Shown here piece after piece: positions 24,971-32,502 of a stretch of DNA of 64,000 nucleotides (positions are counted from its first letter, which is position 1; every line of letters begins with the position of its first letter). The notes beneath the pieces were generated by a model. It did not search any database. It worked only from the letters and a program-made list of their open reading frames with translations, and had not been told where the DNA came from. A program made the position numbers and the translations under genes. This DNA comes from Nonomuraea indica (GTDB lineage: Bacteria > Actinomycetota > Actinomycetes > Streptosporangiales > Streptosporangiaceae), in the NCBI RefSeq assembly GCF_002850745.1, contig NZ_KZ559469.1, positions 1 through 64,000 of the forward strand, given 5' to 3'.

Positions 24971-25723
24971 TCAGCTTCGATAGGAGCCCGTCATCGTCGC
25001 GTAGACGATGATGTTATCGGTGTAGTGACCGATCCTGCGGTCATACGAGCCGCCGCAGGTGATGAGGTGGAGCTGGGCGTTGCTCTGCTGGCCGTAGACC
25101 CGCTGGGTGGGGAAGGTCTTCTTGTTCGCCTGCTCCACCCCGCCGACGGTGAAGACCGCCGTCGTCCCGTCCTGGCGTTTGACCTCGATCTGGTCGCCGT
25201 TGCGGATCTCGTGCAGGCGGGTGAAGACGGCGCTGCGCGTCCGGGTGTCCTTGTGCCCCAGCAGCACCGCCGGGCCACCCTCGCCCGGGGTGGACATGTG
25301 GCGGTACCAGCCGACGAGATTGGGGTCGTTCGGCGGCGGCACCTGGATCGTGCCGTCCTTGGCCAGGCCGACCGACCTGACCGGCGCGTTGACGCCCAAC
25401 TTCTTGATCACGATGCGTACCGGGGTGGAGGGCAGCATCGGCGGCGCCGGATTGATCTGCGGCAGCGGAGGGGGCGCCGTGGGCGCCGCCTGGAACATGG
25501 CCTGCTCCGGCTGTCCCGTCGCCCGGCCGTCGGGCTGCGCGTCCAGCGCGAGCGTGTCACGCTGCGAGGCCAGCCCGTACTCCTCGGGCGAGCCGAGCAC
25601 GATCAGCAGCCCGGCCACCACGGTGACCACCCCGGCGACGGCCGCCAGGACCAGCACCACCCTGAGCGCCCTGCCGCCGCGATCACCGGACGTCCCGCCG
25701 CCGTAGGGATACTGAGGCGCCAC
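24971..25723 (-). CDS. Class F sortase (module 2)
   Basis: A membrane-anchored transpeptidase of 250 residues: membrane span at about residues 20-44, Pro-rich linker, then the sortase barrel. The catalytic His is H157 in AVLLGHKDTRTRSAVF and the Cys is C223 in HLITCGGSYDRR; the last strand is TDNIIVYAT. R229/R230 are the only nearby arginines. The GTG start is six bases after its presumed substrate gene. It should attach surface proteins to cell-wall peptide, by family knowledge. Confidence 0.9.
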   Translation of the reverse strand: MAPQYPYGGGTSGDRGGRALRVVLVLAAVAGVVTVVAGLLIVLGSPEEYGLASQRDTLALDAQPDGRATGQPEQAMFQAAPTAPPPLPQINPAPPMLPSTPVRIVIKKLGVNAPVRSVGLAKDGTIQVPPPNDPNLVGWYRHMSTPGEGGPAVLLGHKDTRTRSAVFTRLHEIRNGDQIEVKRQDGTTAVFTVGGVEQANKKTFPTQRVYGQQSNAQLHLITCGGSYDRRIGHYTDNIIVYATMTGSYRS

Positions 25724-25729
25724 GCCGCA

Positions 25730-27034
25730 TCAACTCCGCGAGATCCCGCGCCGGCGCATGACCAGCCCACCGGCACCGGCGGCGATGATCAGCAACGACC
25801 CCGCCAGCACGAACATCCGCCCGTCGGGCCCCATGTCGCCACCGCCCCCGGTGTCGGCCCCGGCCTTCGGCGTCTTGGAGGCCCGCTTCGTGGGCCCCAC
25901 CGTGACGATCTCCGTCTTCGTCCGGGTCGGCCGCGGCGTGGTCTTGGTGGGGGTGGGGGTGGGCGTCGGGGTGGGAGTGGGGGTCGGCGTGGGCGTCGGG
26001 GAAGCCCCGGCGGCGGTGACGGTGAACGTGTAGGTCTTCAGCGCACTGTCATTCTGGACCAAGCACTCGATCATCGGCTGGTTGCCCGTAGTCGAGTTCG
26101 CGCCGAAGTTGATCTTTCCTGGTTTGACGGTCGCGGTGCCAGCAGCGGATGAGGTGCTCTTGAGATTCACGACTGCTGTGGGCAGCGGGATGGGCTGTCC
26201 AGCGGCGATCGTCCCCGTGACACCCTCACCTGTTGCGGAGGTCAGATTGGTGATGCCGGTCATCGTCGCATACGCGAAGATCTTAGGACTGACAGTCTGG
26301 CCGGTGCTCGGGGCCTTCAACTCCTTGCCCGTGACGTAGGTACCCTTCCAGCCAATTTGGAACTGCTGGTTGGCTCGTGCACTCGTGGGCATGGTGAGTT
26401 CGACTCTGATCTGCACGTTCTGGACGTCTGCCGTTCCAGGCCCTTTGCACTGGTAGTCGACGACGTCTTGCCCCGTGCCGCTCCCCGTGCCGATGGTGAC
26501 GTCCAGGACTTCCGTCGAGATCGTCGTGCACGTGGTCACGCTGTTGGGGTTAGATGCCAGACTTAACTTCAACTCTCCCGGCTTTACGCTGACCTTGCCC
26601 GTCGTCCCTGCGGCTACGGAGATCTTGTACTTCACATCGGCGGTTGGTGCCGTCGTCCCCCCAGCCGTGACAGGCGCCCCCTCCTTGGCGCCCGGGTCGG
26701 TAACCGTTCCGCTGGTCGCCGTCAGCGCCGCGTTGACCTGCACGGTCGTGGCCACGGCGGGAGGCGGCGAGATGGTCAGCGTCGGGAGATTCACCGTCAC
26801 ATCGAAACTGCCTCCCGCCGCAGCCGTGTCCGGGGCTGTGAGACCAACGGTGATGGTCTGACTGATGACCGGACCTCCCGCTTGGCACGTGTAGGAAAAC
26901 TGCTTCGTAGCCGTAGCGGCACTGGCGGCCGAAGCCGAAACCAGAGACAAGGAGGGAAGGACCAGTGTGCCCATCAGGCCGAAGGCGGATGTCTTGAGGG
27001 CGAGGCGGCGGCGCCGCGCCTGGGACGTCAGCAC
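25730..27034 (-). CDS. Sortase-type surface protein (module 2 substrate)
   Basis: A 434-residue exported protein: basic signal peptide ending near SASAASAA, two related beta-rich halves with Cys residues (FSYTCQAGG and VDYQCKGPG, each with a later Cys), then a Thr/Pro repeat spacer. The tail has KTPKAGADTG (residues 387-396), a membrane helix (about 408-426) and RRR, the layout of a sortase substrate without LPXTG. The GTG start at 27034 follows GGAGAAGGA. It directly precedes the sortase gene. Confidence 0.82.
   Translation of the reverse strand: MLTSQARRRRLALKTSAFGLMGTLVLPSLSLVSASAASAATATKQFSYTCQAGGPVISQTITVGLTAPDTAAAGGSFDVTVNLPTLTISPPPAVATTVQVNAALTATSGTVTDPGAKEGAPVTAGGTTAPTADVKYKISVAAGTTGKVSVKPGELKLSLASNPNSVTTCTTISTEVLDVTIGTGSGTGQDVVDYQCKGPGTADVQNVQIRVELTMPTSARANQQFQIGWKGTYVTGKELKAPSTGQTVSPKIFAYATMTGITNLTSATGEGVTGTIAAGQPIPLPTAVVNLKSTSSAAGTATVKPGKINFGANSTTGNQPMIECLVQNDSALKTYTFTVTAAGASPTPTPTPTPTPTPTPTPTKTTPRPTRTKTEIVTVGPTKRASKTPKAGADTGGGGDMGPDGRMFVLAGSLLIIAAGAGGLVMRRRGISRS
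25945..25999. repeat. Pro-Thr codon repeat
   Basis: A run of G-rich hexamers (variants of GGTGGG/GGCGTC) encodes about ten Pro-Thr pairs in the wall-spanning region of the surface protein. The length of such repeats commonly varies between strains by slippage. Confidence 0.7.
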
Positions 27035-27168
27035 TGTCCTTCTCCGTTTCAGCACAGATTCAACTGGCGTACCAGCCTGGCAGCCAAGGGTCACGGTCAG
27101 GTAGAGATCTTATGGATTCTGCCTGTAAATCTCCCGTAAATGGCAAAAACGGGGAGCAAGCTCCCAGA

Positions 27169-27999
27169 TCAGCCCTTCTTCTTGGACAGCGTGGCGTACA
27201 CGATGATGTTGTCCGTGTAGCTGTGCGCCTGCTTGTTGTAGATGCCGCCGCAGGTGATCAGCCGGAGCTGCGCGTCGCCGGTGTTGCCGTACACCCGCTT
27301 GGTGGGGAACGTCGACTTGCTGACCTGCTCGATCCCGCTCACGGTGAAGCGCGTCACCTTCTTGTCCGACCGGTAGACGTAGATGTGGTCGCCCTTGGCC
27401 AGCTCGCGGAGACGCTGGAAGACGGCGGCGCCCTTGCGGGTGCTCACGTGGCCGTTGATCACCGAGGGGCCCTTCTCCCCCGGCAGCGGCGAATAGCGGT
27501 ACCAGCCCGTGAGGTTGGGCTTGGACAGGGGCGGCGTGGTCAGGCTGCCCTTGCGGTCGAGCGTCACCGTCCCGATCGTGGCGTTCACCTTGATCTTCGG
27601 GATCTTGATCCGGACCGGCTTCGGCTTCTTCTTCGCCACCGTCGTCTTGACCGGTGGGATGGCCGCCACGACCGGCGCGGCCGCCAGCGGCGGCGGGGCT
27701 TCGAGGCGGGCGGGCGTCAGGGGCGCGTTCTTGCCGCCGGGGCCCACCGTCGGCGCGAGGACGAACGCGCCCGCGTTCTGGATCTGAACGGTGCTCGGCT
27801 CGGCCTGGGCGGCCACCTGCGGCGGGCCCGAACCGTCGTCCACGGGCGGCGCCATCGACAGCAGGCCCACCATGATCGCGCCCACGCCGCCCAGCGAACC
27901 GGCGATCAGCAGACCCGGCAGGGCCCTGCTCATCGGCGATCGCTCCTCGGCCTCGGCCGACGCGGGAGCCGGGGTGGAGATCGGGTCGTGCTCGGTCAT
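27169..27999 (-). CDS. Class F sortase (module 1)
   Basis: A 276-residue paralogue of the module 2 sortase. A membrane span covers about residues 28-50, followed by a long Pro/Lys linker and the barrel. H184 lies in SVINGHVSTRKGAAVF and C250 in LRLITCGGIYNKQAHS. No arginine follows the Cys up to the C terminus (YTDNIIVYATLSKKKG), which is odd for an enzyme family that uses a Cys-His-Arg triad. The start overlaps the stop of the surface protein gene by four bases, so enzyme and substrate are made together. Confidence 0.9.
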   Translation of the reverse strand: MTEHDPISTPAPASAEAEERSPMSRALPGLLIAGSLGGVGAIMVGLLSMAPPVDDGSGPPQVAAQAEPSTVQIQNAGAFVLAPTVGPGGKNAPLTPARLEAPPPLAAAPVVAAIPPVKTTVAKKKPKPVRIKIPKIKVNATIGTVTLDRKGSLTTPPLSKPNLTGWYRYSPLPGEKGPSVINGHVSTRKGAAVFQRLRELAKGDHIYVYRSDKKVTRFTVSGIEQVSKSTFPTKRVYGNTGDAQLRLITCGGIYNKQAHSYTDNIIVYATLSKKKG

Positions 28000-29360
28000 C
28001 GCTGCGCTCCTCCCGCATGCGTGGCGCGCCGCCGCCGCAGCAGCAGCCCGCCGGTGGCGCTGCCCATGAGCAGCACGGACCCGCCCGCGATCAGCCCGTA
28101 CGAGCCGGCGCCGCCGGTCTCCGGCGCTTCACCCGTGTCGACCCCGCCCTTGGGGGTCTTGAGCACCTGCGCCTTGACGAACCTGGTGGTGGTCGGCTTG
28201 GGGGTCGCCGTGACGGTGGTGGTCCTGGTCGGCCTGGGGCTCGTGGACACGACGGCGACGTTGTCACCGGGGCCGGGGTTGTACGGGTTGCTCGGCACGA
28301 CAGGCGGCGTCGTCCCACCCGTGGGGGTGGGCAGGGTCGGGGTGGTGGTGGGAGTCTTGCTCGGGTCGGGGGTGGGCGTGGTAGGCGTCGGCGACGGGCT
28401 GTTGCCGGGCACGGTCAGTTCGATGGCGCCGGGGTCGCCCTTGAGCTTGCAGGTGGCCTGGTTGTGCGTCGGGGGCTCGCCGATCTCACCGGTCGTCACC
28501 TGGAACGCGTCCACGTAGGCCTTCTCGGCCTCGGCGTTGACGATCTCGATCGTGTGGGGGCCGTACTTCAGCACCGGCGACTTCCACAGCACCTCCTTGG
28601 CCCTCGTGCCGGTCATCGGGACGCCGTTCCGGTCCTTACCCGGTTCGACCAGCGGGTCTGTTATGCCCTTGCCGTCCAACAGGACGCGGACGGGGCCGAG
28701 GCCCCGCTCGCGCCTGCTGATGTAGGCGACCTGGGTGCCGGTGAACGACAGCCTGGCGACCGCGTCCTTCTGGCTGGTCTCGTGCAGGTCGTAGAGGTGG
28801 TCGCCGAACTCCTCCGCCGTGCCGCCGGAGGTCCAGGTGCCCGAATACTCGACGGCCGGGTTGTTGTCGTTGACCATGACCTCGCCCTTGGCGGGCTTGA
28901 ACCTGACGAACAGGTCGCCCGGCCGGACGCGGATCGTGCCCGGACGCCGCACCGAGCCCGCGTCGGACAGCCCTTCGGGCAGGTCGAGGAAGTCGCCCGG
29001 CACGAGCTCGGGCTGGTCCTTGAACCCCTTGGGCCTGAGCTGACCGTTCCAGGCACCGGTGATCTCCACCATGCCCTCGAGGTTGAGTGTGGAGCCCTTG
29101 GCGAAGAAGCCGGGCGAGCCGAACTGTGTGTCAGTCGCATACCGAAGCGCCCAGTTGACGTCGAGCATGCCGCCGGCCTCCAGGCGAGGCGTGACCACGG
29201 CCTCCACCTCGACACCGGCGCCTCCCGCGACGCCGCCCGTGCAGAGGTACTTGGCGATCAGCGAGGCCTGGGCCTGGCCGGGGGCGGGCGTCGCTACGAA
29301 CGCTGCGGACGCGGCCATACCGACCGATGCAGCGATCAACGTCTTGCGCCACCGATTCAC
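27996..29360 (-). CDS. Sortase-type surface protein with jelly-roll domain (module 1 substrate)
   Basis: A 454-residue exported protein: signal peptide ending near GQAQA, a first domain with LCTGGVAGGAGVEVEA, and a second (about 165-300) resembling galactose-binding-like jelly rolls (LSFTGTQVAYISRR, GPVRVLLDG, YGPHTIEIVN and AYVDAFQV). A Pro/Thr spacer follows, then KTPKGGVDTG (401-410), EAPETGG, a membrane helix (about 421-441) and RRRR. The motif matches the module 2 protein. Carbohydrate binding is a guess from fold pattern. Confidence 0.82.
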   Translation of the reverse strand: MNRWRKTLIAASVGMAASAAFVATPAPGQAQASLIAKYLCTGGVAGGAGVEVEAVVTPRLEAGGMLDVNWALRYATDTQFGSPGFFAKGSTLNLEGMVEITGAWNGQLRPKGFKDQPELVPGDFLDLPEGLSDAGSVRRPGTIRVRPGDLFVRFKPAKGEVMVNDNNPAVEYSGTWTSGGTAEEFGDHLYDLHETSQKDAVARLSFTGTQVAYISRRERGLGPVRVLLDGKGITDPLVEPGKDRNGVPMTGTRAKEVLWKSPVLKYGPHTIEIVNAEAEKAYVDAFQVTTGEIGEPPTHNQATCKLKGDPGAIELTVPGNSPSPTPTTPTPDPSKTPTTTPTLPTPTGGTTPPVVPSNPYNPGPGDNVAVVSTSPRPTRTTTVTATPKPTTTRFVKAQVLKTPKGGVDTGEAPETGGAGSYGLIAGGSVLLMGSATGGLLLRRRRATHAGGAQR

Positions 29361-29399
29361 CGGATACTCCGATCACATAGACCGAAAGGAGATCTTAGA

Positions 29400-29411
29400 G
29401 GCGATATCGCC
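29400..29411. promoter_or_regulatory. 12-bp palindrome upstream of sortase operon
   Basis: GGCGATATCGCC is a perfect palindrome 40 bases upstream of the first surface protein gene, between it and the divergent acyl-CoA dehydrogenase. It could be an operator; a -10 such as TATGTG lies nearer the gene. Evidence is symmetry and location only. Confidence 0.3.
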
Positions 29412-29483
29412 ACCGTCCGGCCCGGATCCGGTACTTGTGATGAAGCCGTGTCCGCCCGCCCGACCGGGTATACCTCGAGCGAC

Positions 29484-29498
29484 CAGAATCGTATTCTG
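29484..29498 (+). promoter_or_regulatory. Operator overlapping promoter of acyl-CoA dehydrogenase
   Basis: CAGAAT and ATTCTG are perfect inverted arms around CGT. The right arm overlaps TATTCT (29492-29497), a good -10 hexamer 30 bases before the ATG at 29528. A repressor bound here would block the promoter, fitting control by a TetR-type fatty-acid regulator. Confidence 0.55.
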
Positions 29499-29527
29499 TC
29501 CCCACCACACCTGCTTGGAGGCGACCG

Positions 29528-30673
29528 ATGCGGCGAGACCTCTTCGACGAGGAGCACCTGCTCTTCCAGGAGACCGTGCGCGAGTTCATGGCACGTGAGG
29601 TCGTGCCCCATCATGATCGCTGGGAGAAGGACGGGATCGTCCCGCGCGAGGTCTGGAAGAAGGCCAGCGAGCTCGGGATGTTCGGGTTCGGGGTGCCCGA
29701 GGAGTACGGCGGGGCCGGCATCACGGACTTCCGGTACAACACCGTGATCCTGGAGGAGATCATCAGGCACGGCGCGACCGGCCTGGGCTTCTCACTGCAC
29801 AACGACGTGATGGCGCCGTACGTCGTCGAGCTGACGAACGACGAGCAGAGGCAGCGGTGGCTGCCCGGGTTCGTCAGCGGCGAGCTGATCACCGCCATCG
29901 CGATGACCGAGCCCGGGGCGGGCAGCGACCTGCAGGGCGTCCGGACCACGGCGGTCCGCGAGGGCGACCACTACGTGCTCAACGGACAGAAGACCTTCAT
30001 CACGAACGGCATCAACGCCGACCTCGTCGTCGTGGTGGCCAAGACCGACCCCGAGGCGGGAGCGCGGGGCGTCACGCTGCTGGTCGTGGAGCGCGGGATG
30101 GAGGGCTTCGGGCGCGGGCGCAACCTCGACAAGATCGGGATGAAGGCTCAGGACACGGCCGAGCTGTTCTTCGACAACGTCCGCGTGCCGGTGGCCAACC
30201 GGCTCGGCCCGGCCGACGGCGAGGGGTTCTTCCAGCTCATGCGCAACCTGCCGCAGGAGCGGCTGTCGATCGCGGTCGGGGCGGTGGCGGCGGCCGAGAC
30301 GGTGCTGGAGCAGACCATCGCCTACTGCGGGACGCGGCAGGCGTTCGGCCGGTCGATCGGCTCGTTCCAGAACACCCGGTTCGTCCTGGCGGAGCTGGCC
30401 ACCGAGACCGAGATCGCCCGCCACTACGTCGACAAGTGCGTCGTCGCGCTGAACGCCGGCGAGCTCACAGCGGTGGACGCGGCCAAGGCCAAGTGGTGGA
30501 CCACCGAGCTGCAGACCAAGGTCATCGACCGGTGCCTCCAGTTGCACGGCGGCTACGGCTACATGCTGGAGTACCCGGTGGCCAAGGCGTGGGTGGACAG
30601 CCGCGTCCAGACGATCTACGGCGGCACCACCGAGATCATGAAGGAGATCATCGGCCGGTCGTTCGGCTTCTAG
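29528..30673 (+). CDS. Acyl-CoA dehydrogenase
   Basis: A 381-residue FAD enzyme of normal length for the short/medium-chain family. Motifs are GVPEEYGGAGITDFRY, AIAMTEPGAGSDLQGVRT, NGQKTFITNGINADLV, QAFGRSIGSFQNTRF and QLHGGYGYMLEYP, followed by the closing IYGGTTEIMKEIIGRSF. The ATG follows TTGGAGG. It introduces a 2,3-double bond into an acyl-CoA; chain length is not predictable. It has its own regulated promoter at 29484-29498. Confidence 0.93.
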   Translation: MRRDLFDEEHLLFQETVREFMAREVVPHHDRWEKDGIVPREVWKKASELGMFGFGVPEEYGGAGITDFRYNTVILEEIIRHGATGLGFSLHNDVMAPYVVELTNDEQRQRWLPGFVSGELITAIAMTEPGAGSDLQGVRTTAVREGDHYVLNGQKTFITNGINADLVVVVAKTDPEAGARGVTLLVVERGMEGFGRGRNLDKIGMKAQDTAELFFDNVRVPVANRLGPADGEGFFQLMRNLPQERLSIAVGAVAAAETVLEQTIAYCGTRQAFGRSIGSFQNTRFVLAELATETEIARHYVDKCVVALNAGELTAVDAAKAKWWTTELQTKVIDRCLQLHGGYGYMLEYPVAKAWVDSRVQTIYGGTTEIMKEIIGRSFGF

Positions 30674-30713
30674 AACCGGCGCGGCCCGCCGTCCCGGAAC
30701 GCATACTGAGACC

Positions 30714-30875
30714 ATGGACGGCGGGCTGATCCTTCTGGTGTTCCTGGCGCTGCTCTTCGCCTGGGGTCTGAACCGGGTGCGCCGGGCGCTGCGCCTCGGG
30801 CCGGTCGGCTACCTCGGCGTGGTGATCGTCTTCGTCATCGTCATGCTGTTGCTCTGGGGGCAGACGCAGGTCTAG
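30714..30875 (+). CDS. Small membrane protein, 53 aa
   Basis: A 53-codon frame starting at the ATG at 30714 encodes MDGGLILLVFLALLFAWGL, a basic connector (NRVRRALRLGP) and a second helix (YLGVVIVFVIVMLLLW). Two tightly packed hydrophobic segments with a positive loop make it a plausible hairpin membrane protein. No strong ribosome site is visible. Its TAG stop overlaps the TAG of the convergent MarR gene in a shared CTAG. Function unknown. Confidence 0.55.
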   Translation: MDGGLILLVFLALLFAWGLNRVRRALRLGPVGYLGVVIVFVIVMLLLWGQTQV

Positions 30876-31261
30876 CCGGGCAGCGACTCGACGAAGCGGG
30901 TGAGCAGGCGGGCGAACTCCGCCCGCTCGGCGTCCGTCCACCCCGCCATGGCCTGCGCGAACGCCGCCTGCCTGGCCTCGTGCGCGCGCCCGGCGGCCGC
31001 CCGCCCGGCGTCGGTCAGCGCGAGCAGGGCGCGCCGCCCGTCGGCCTGGTCGGCCTCGCGTCGCACGAGCCCGGCCGTCACCGCCGCGGCGACGAGCCGG
31101 CTCGCCCGGGGCTGGTCGACAGCGAGCGCCTCGGCGACGGCCGACACGGTCACCGGCTCCCCCGCCGCCTCCAGCACGTCGAGCACCTCCAGCTCGGGGC
31201 CGGGCGCACCCTGCAGCCGCGCGAGCGCGCGCCTGCTCTGCCGGCGCCTGATCGTGACCAT
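30872..31261 (-). CDS. MarR-family transcriptional regulator
   Basis: A winged-helix regulator of 129 residues with VTVSAVAEALAVDQPRASRL as recognition helix region and the wing VRREADQADGRRALLALT. Three in-frame ATGs exist (31261, 31300, 31318). I choose the innermost because the outer two lie in the AT-rich control region and encode a low-complexity N terminus (MHNNNYMCNDNY). It diverges from the regulator at 31321. Confidence 0.85.
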   Translation of the reverse strand: MVTIRRRQSRRALARLQGAPGPELEVLDVLEAAGEPVTVSAVAEALAVDQPRASRLVAAAVTAGLVRREADQADGRRALLALTDAGRAAAGRAHEARQAAFAQAMAGWTDAERAEFARLLTRFVESLPG

Positions 31262-31280
31262 GGCACGTTCGACCGACGCA

Positions 31281-31308
31281 ATATAGTTGTCATTACACAT
31301 ATAGTTGT
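31281..31308. promoter_or_regulatory. Direct repeats between divergent MarR genes
   Basis: ATATAGTTGT occurs twice (31281-31290 and 31299-31308), 18 bases apart, in an AT-rich island that is rare in this GC-rich DNA. It lies between the two divergent starts, the expected position for a site controlling both. Confidence 0.55.
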
Positions 31309-31320
31309 TATTATGCATGC

Positions 31321-31704
31321 ATGTCCCAGAGAATGATCGGCTACTGGCTCAAGCACCTCGACGGCCTCTTCGAGCAGGTCCTGCCCGCCGCGCTGGCCGC
31401 CCACCAAGTCTCCCGCCGGGAGTGGCAGGCGCTCAACGTGCTGGCCGTCGGCGACGACCACCCGCGGGCGGCGCTCCTGCCGTTCGCCGCGGTGGGCGAC
31501 GCGCTGGAGCAGCTGTCGTCGAGGGGCTGGGTTTCCGGCGGGCGGCTCACCGACGACGGCAGGCGTGCGCACGAGGCGATCGCCGCCCACGTCATGCGCG
31601 TACGGCGGCAGGCCGCCGAAGGGATCAGCGAGGAGGAGTACGCGACGACCATCGACGTGCTGCGCCGCATGGCCGCCAACCTCGAAGCCGCCTACGCCGC
31701 CTGA
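31321..31704 (+). CDS. MarR-like winged-helix protein
   Basis: A 127-residue protein of MarR-like size and layout: HLDGLFEQVLPAALAAHQVS, REWQALNVLAVGDDH, a central region AAVGDALEQLSSRGWV and the short wing GGRLTDDGRRAHEAI. It lacks a clear canonical recognition helix, so DNA binding is less certain than for its divergent neighbour. The start may be the ATG at 31321 (no ribosome site) or the one at 31333. Confidence 0.65.
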   Translation: MSQRMIGYWLKHLDGLFEQVLPAALAAHQVSRREWQALNVLAVGDDHPRAALLPFAAVGDALEQLSSRGWVSGGRLTDDGRRAHEAIAAHVMRVRRQAAEGISEEEYATTIDVLRRMAANLEAAYAA

Positions 31705-31708
31705 CCCG

Positions 31709-32485
31709 CTAGCCCTCGCTCCCCTCCAGCAGCACCCTGGCCACCAGCTCCGGGTCGTCGCTCATCGGCACGTGCCCGCAGCCCTTCAGCAGCTTCACCC
31801 GCTGCCCCGACCATCTCGCGGCCCGTACGGCCTGCCGGCGCGGCAGCAGCCGGTCGTGCTCGCCCCAGGCGAGGGTGACCGGCACCTTGGGCGGCGCCGG
31901 CGGCATCAGACCGGTGAACGTGGCCAGCGTCTCGTCGAACCCGCGCGCCCCGGCCAGCGCCTGCGCGCCGGCGACCAGGGCCGCCGGCGAGAGCCGGGCC
32001 GGGTGGGCGACCAGGAGACCGGCCAGCACCGCCCGCCCCGCCGGGGCCTCGGCCGCGCGGGCGAGCCGCTCCGGCGGGATCGAGGCGGCCGCGGCGCGGG
32101 TCGCACGCAGCGCCGTCTGACAGTAGGCCAGCTCGGCCCGCGACCAGAACCCGGCCGGGGACAGGGCGGTGGCCGTGCGGACGACGCCCCGCGAGGCCAG
32201 CTCCAGCGCGAGATAGCCGCCGAGCGAGTTGCCCGCGACGTGCGGCTCACGCACGCCCAGCACCGTGCAGAACGACGCGACCGCGTCGGCGAGCGACTCT
32301 GCGGTGTACGGCGTGCCCACGGGCAGCGGCGGCGAGACGCCGAACCCGGGCAGGTCCACCGCGATGACGGTCCGGGAGGCGGCGAGGCGGTCCATGACCG
32401 GCAGCCACGCCTGCCAGTGGTGCCCGATGCCGTGCACGAGGATCAGCGGCGGGCCCGTGCCACGCCGCTCGAAGGCCAGCTCCAT
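31709..32485 (-). CDS. Alpha/beta hydrolase
   Basis: A 258-residue hydrolase: oxyanion region LILVHGIGHHWQAW, DLPGFGVSPPL, the nucleophile elbow GNSLGG (Ser within HVAGNSLGGYLALEL) and a late WGEHDRLLP with the acid. KGCGHVPMSDDPELVARVL carries the catalytic His. The catalytic triad is complete. The substrate is unknown; the gene ends four bases from the MarR-like gene on the other strand. Confidence 0.88.
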   Translation of the reverse strand: MELAFERRGTGPPLILVHGIGHHWQAWLPVMDRLAASRTVIAVDLPGFGVSPPLPVGTPYTAESLADAVASFCTVLGVREPHVAGNSLGGYLALELASRGVVRTATALSPAGFWSRAELAYCQTALRATRAAAASIPPERLARAAEAPAGRAVLAGLLVAHPARLSPAALVAGAQALAGARGFDETLATFTGLMPPAPPKVPVTLAWGEHDRLLPRRQAVRAARWSGQRVKLLKGCGHVPMSDDPELVARVLLEGSEG

Positions 32486-32502
32486 GCCGTCGAGCTAACC
32501 AC

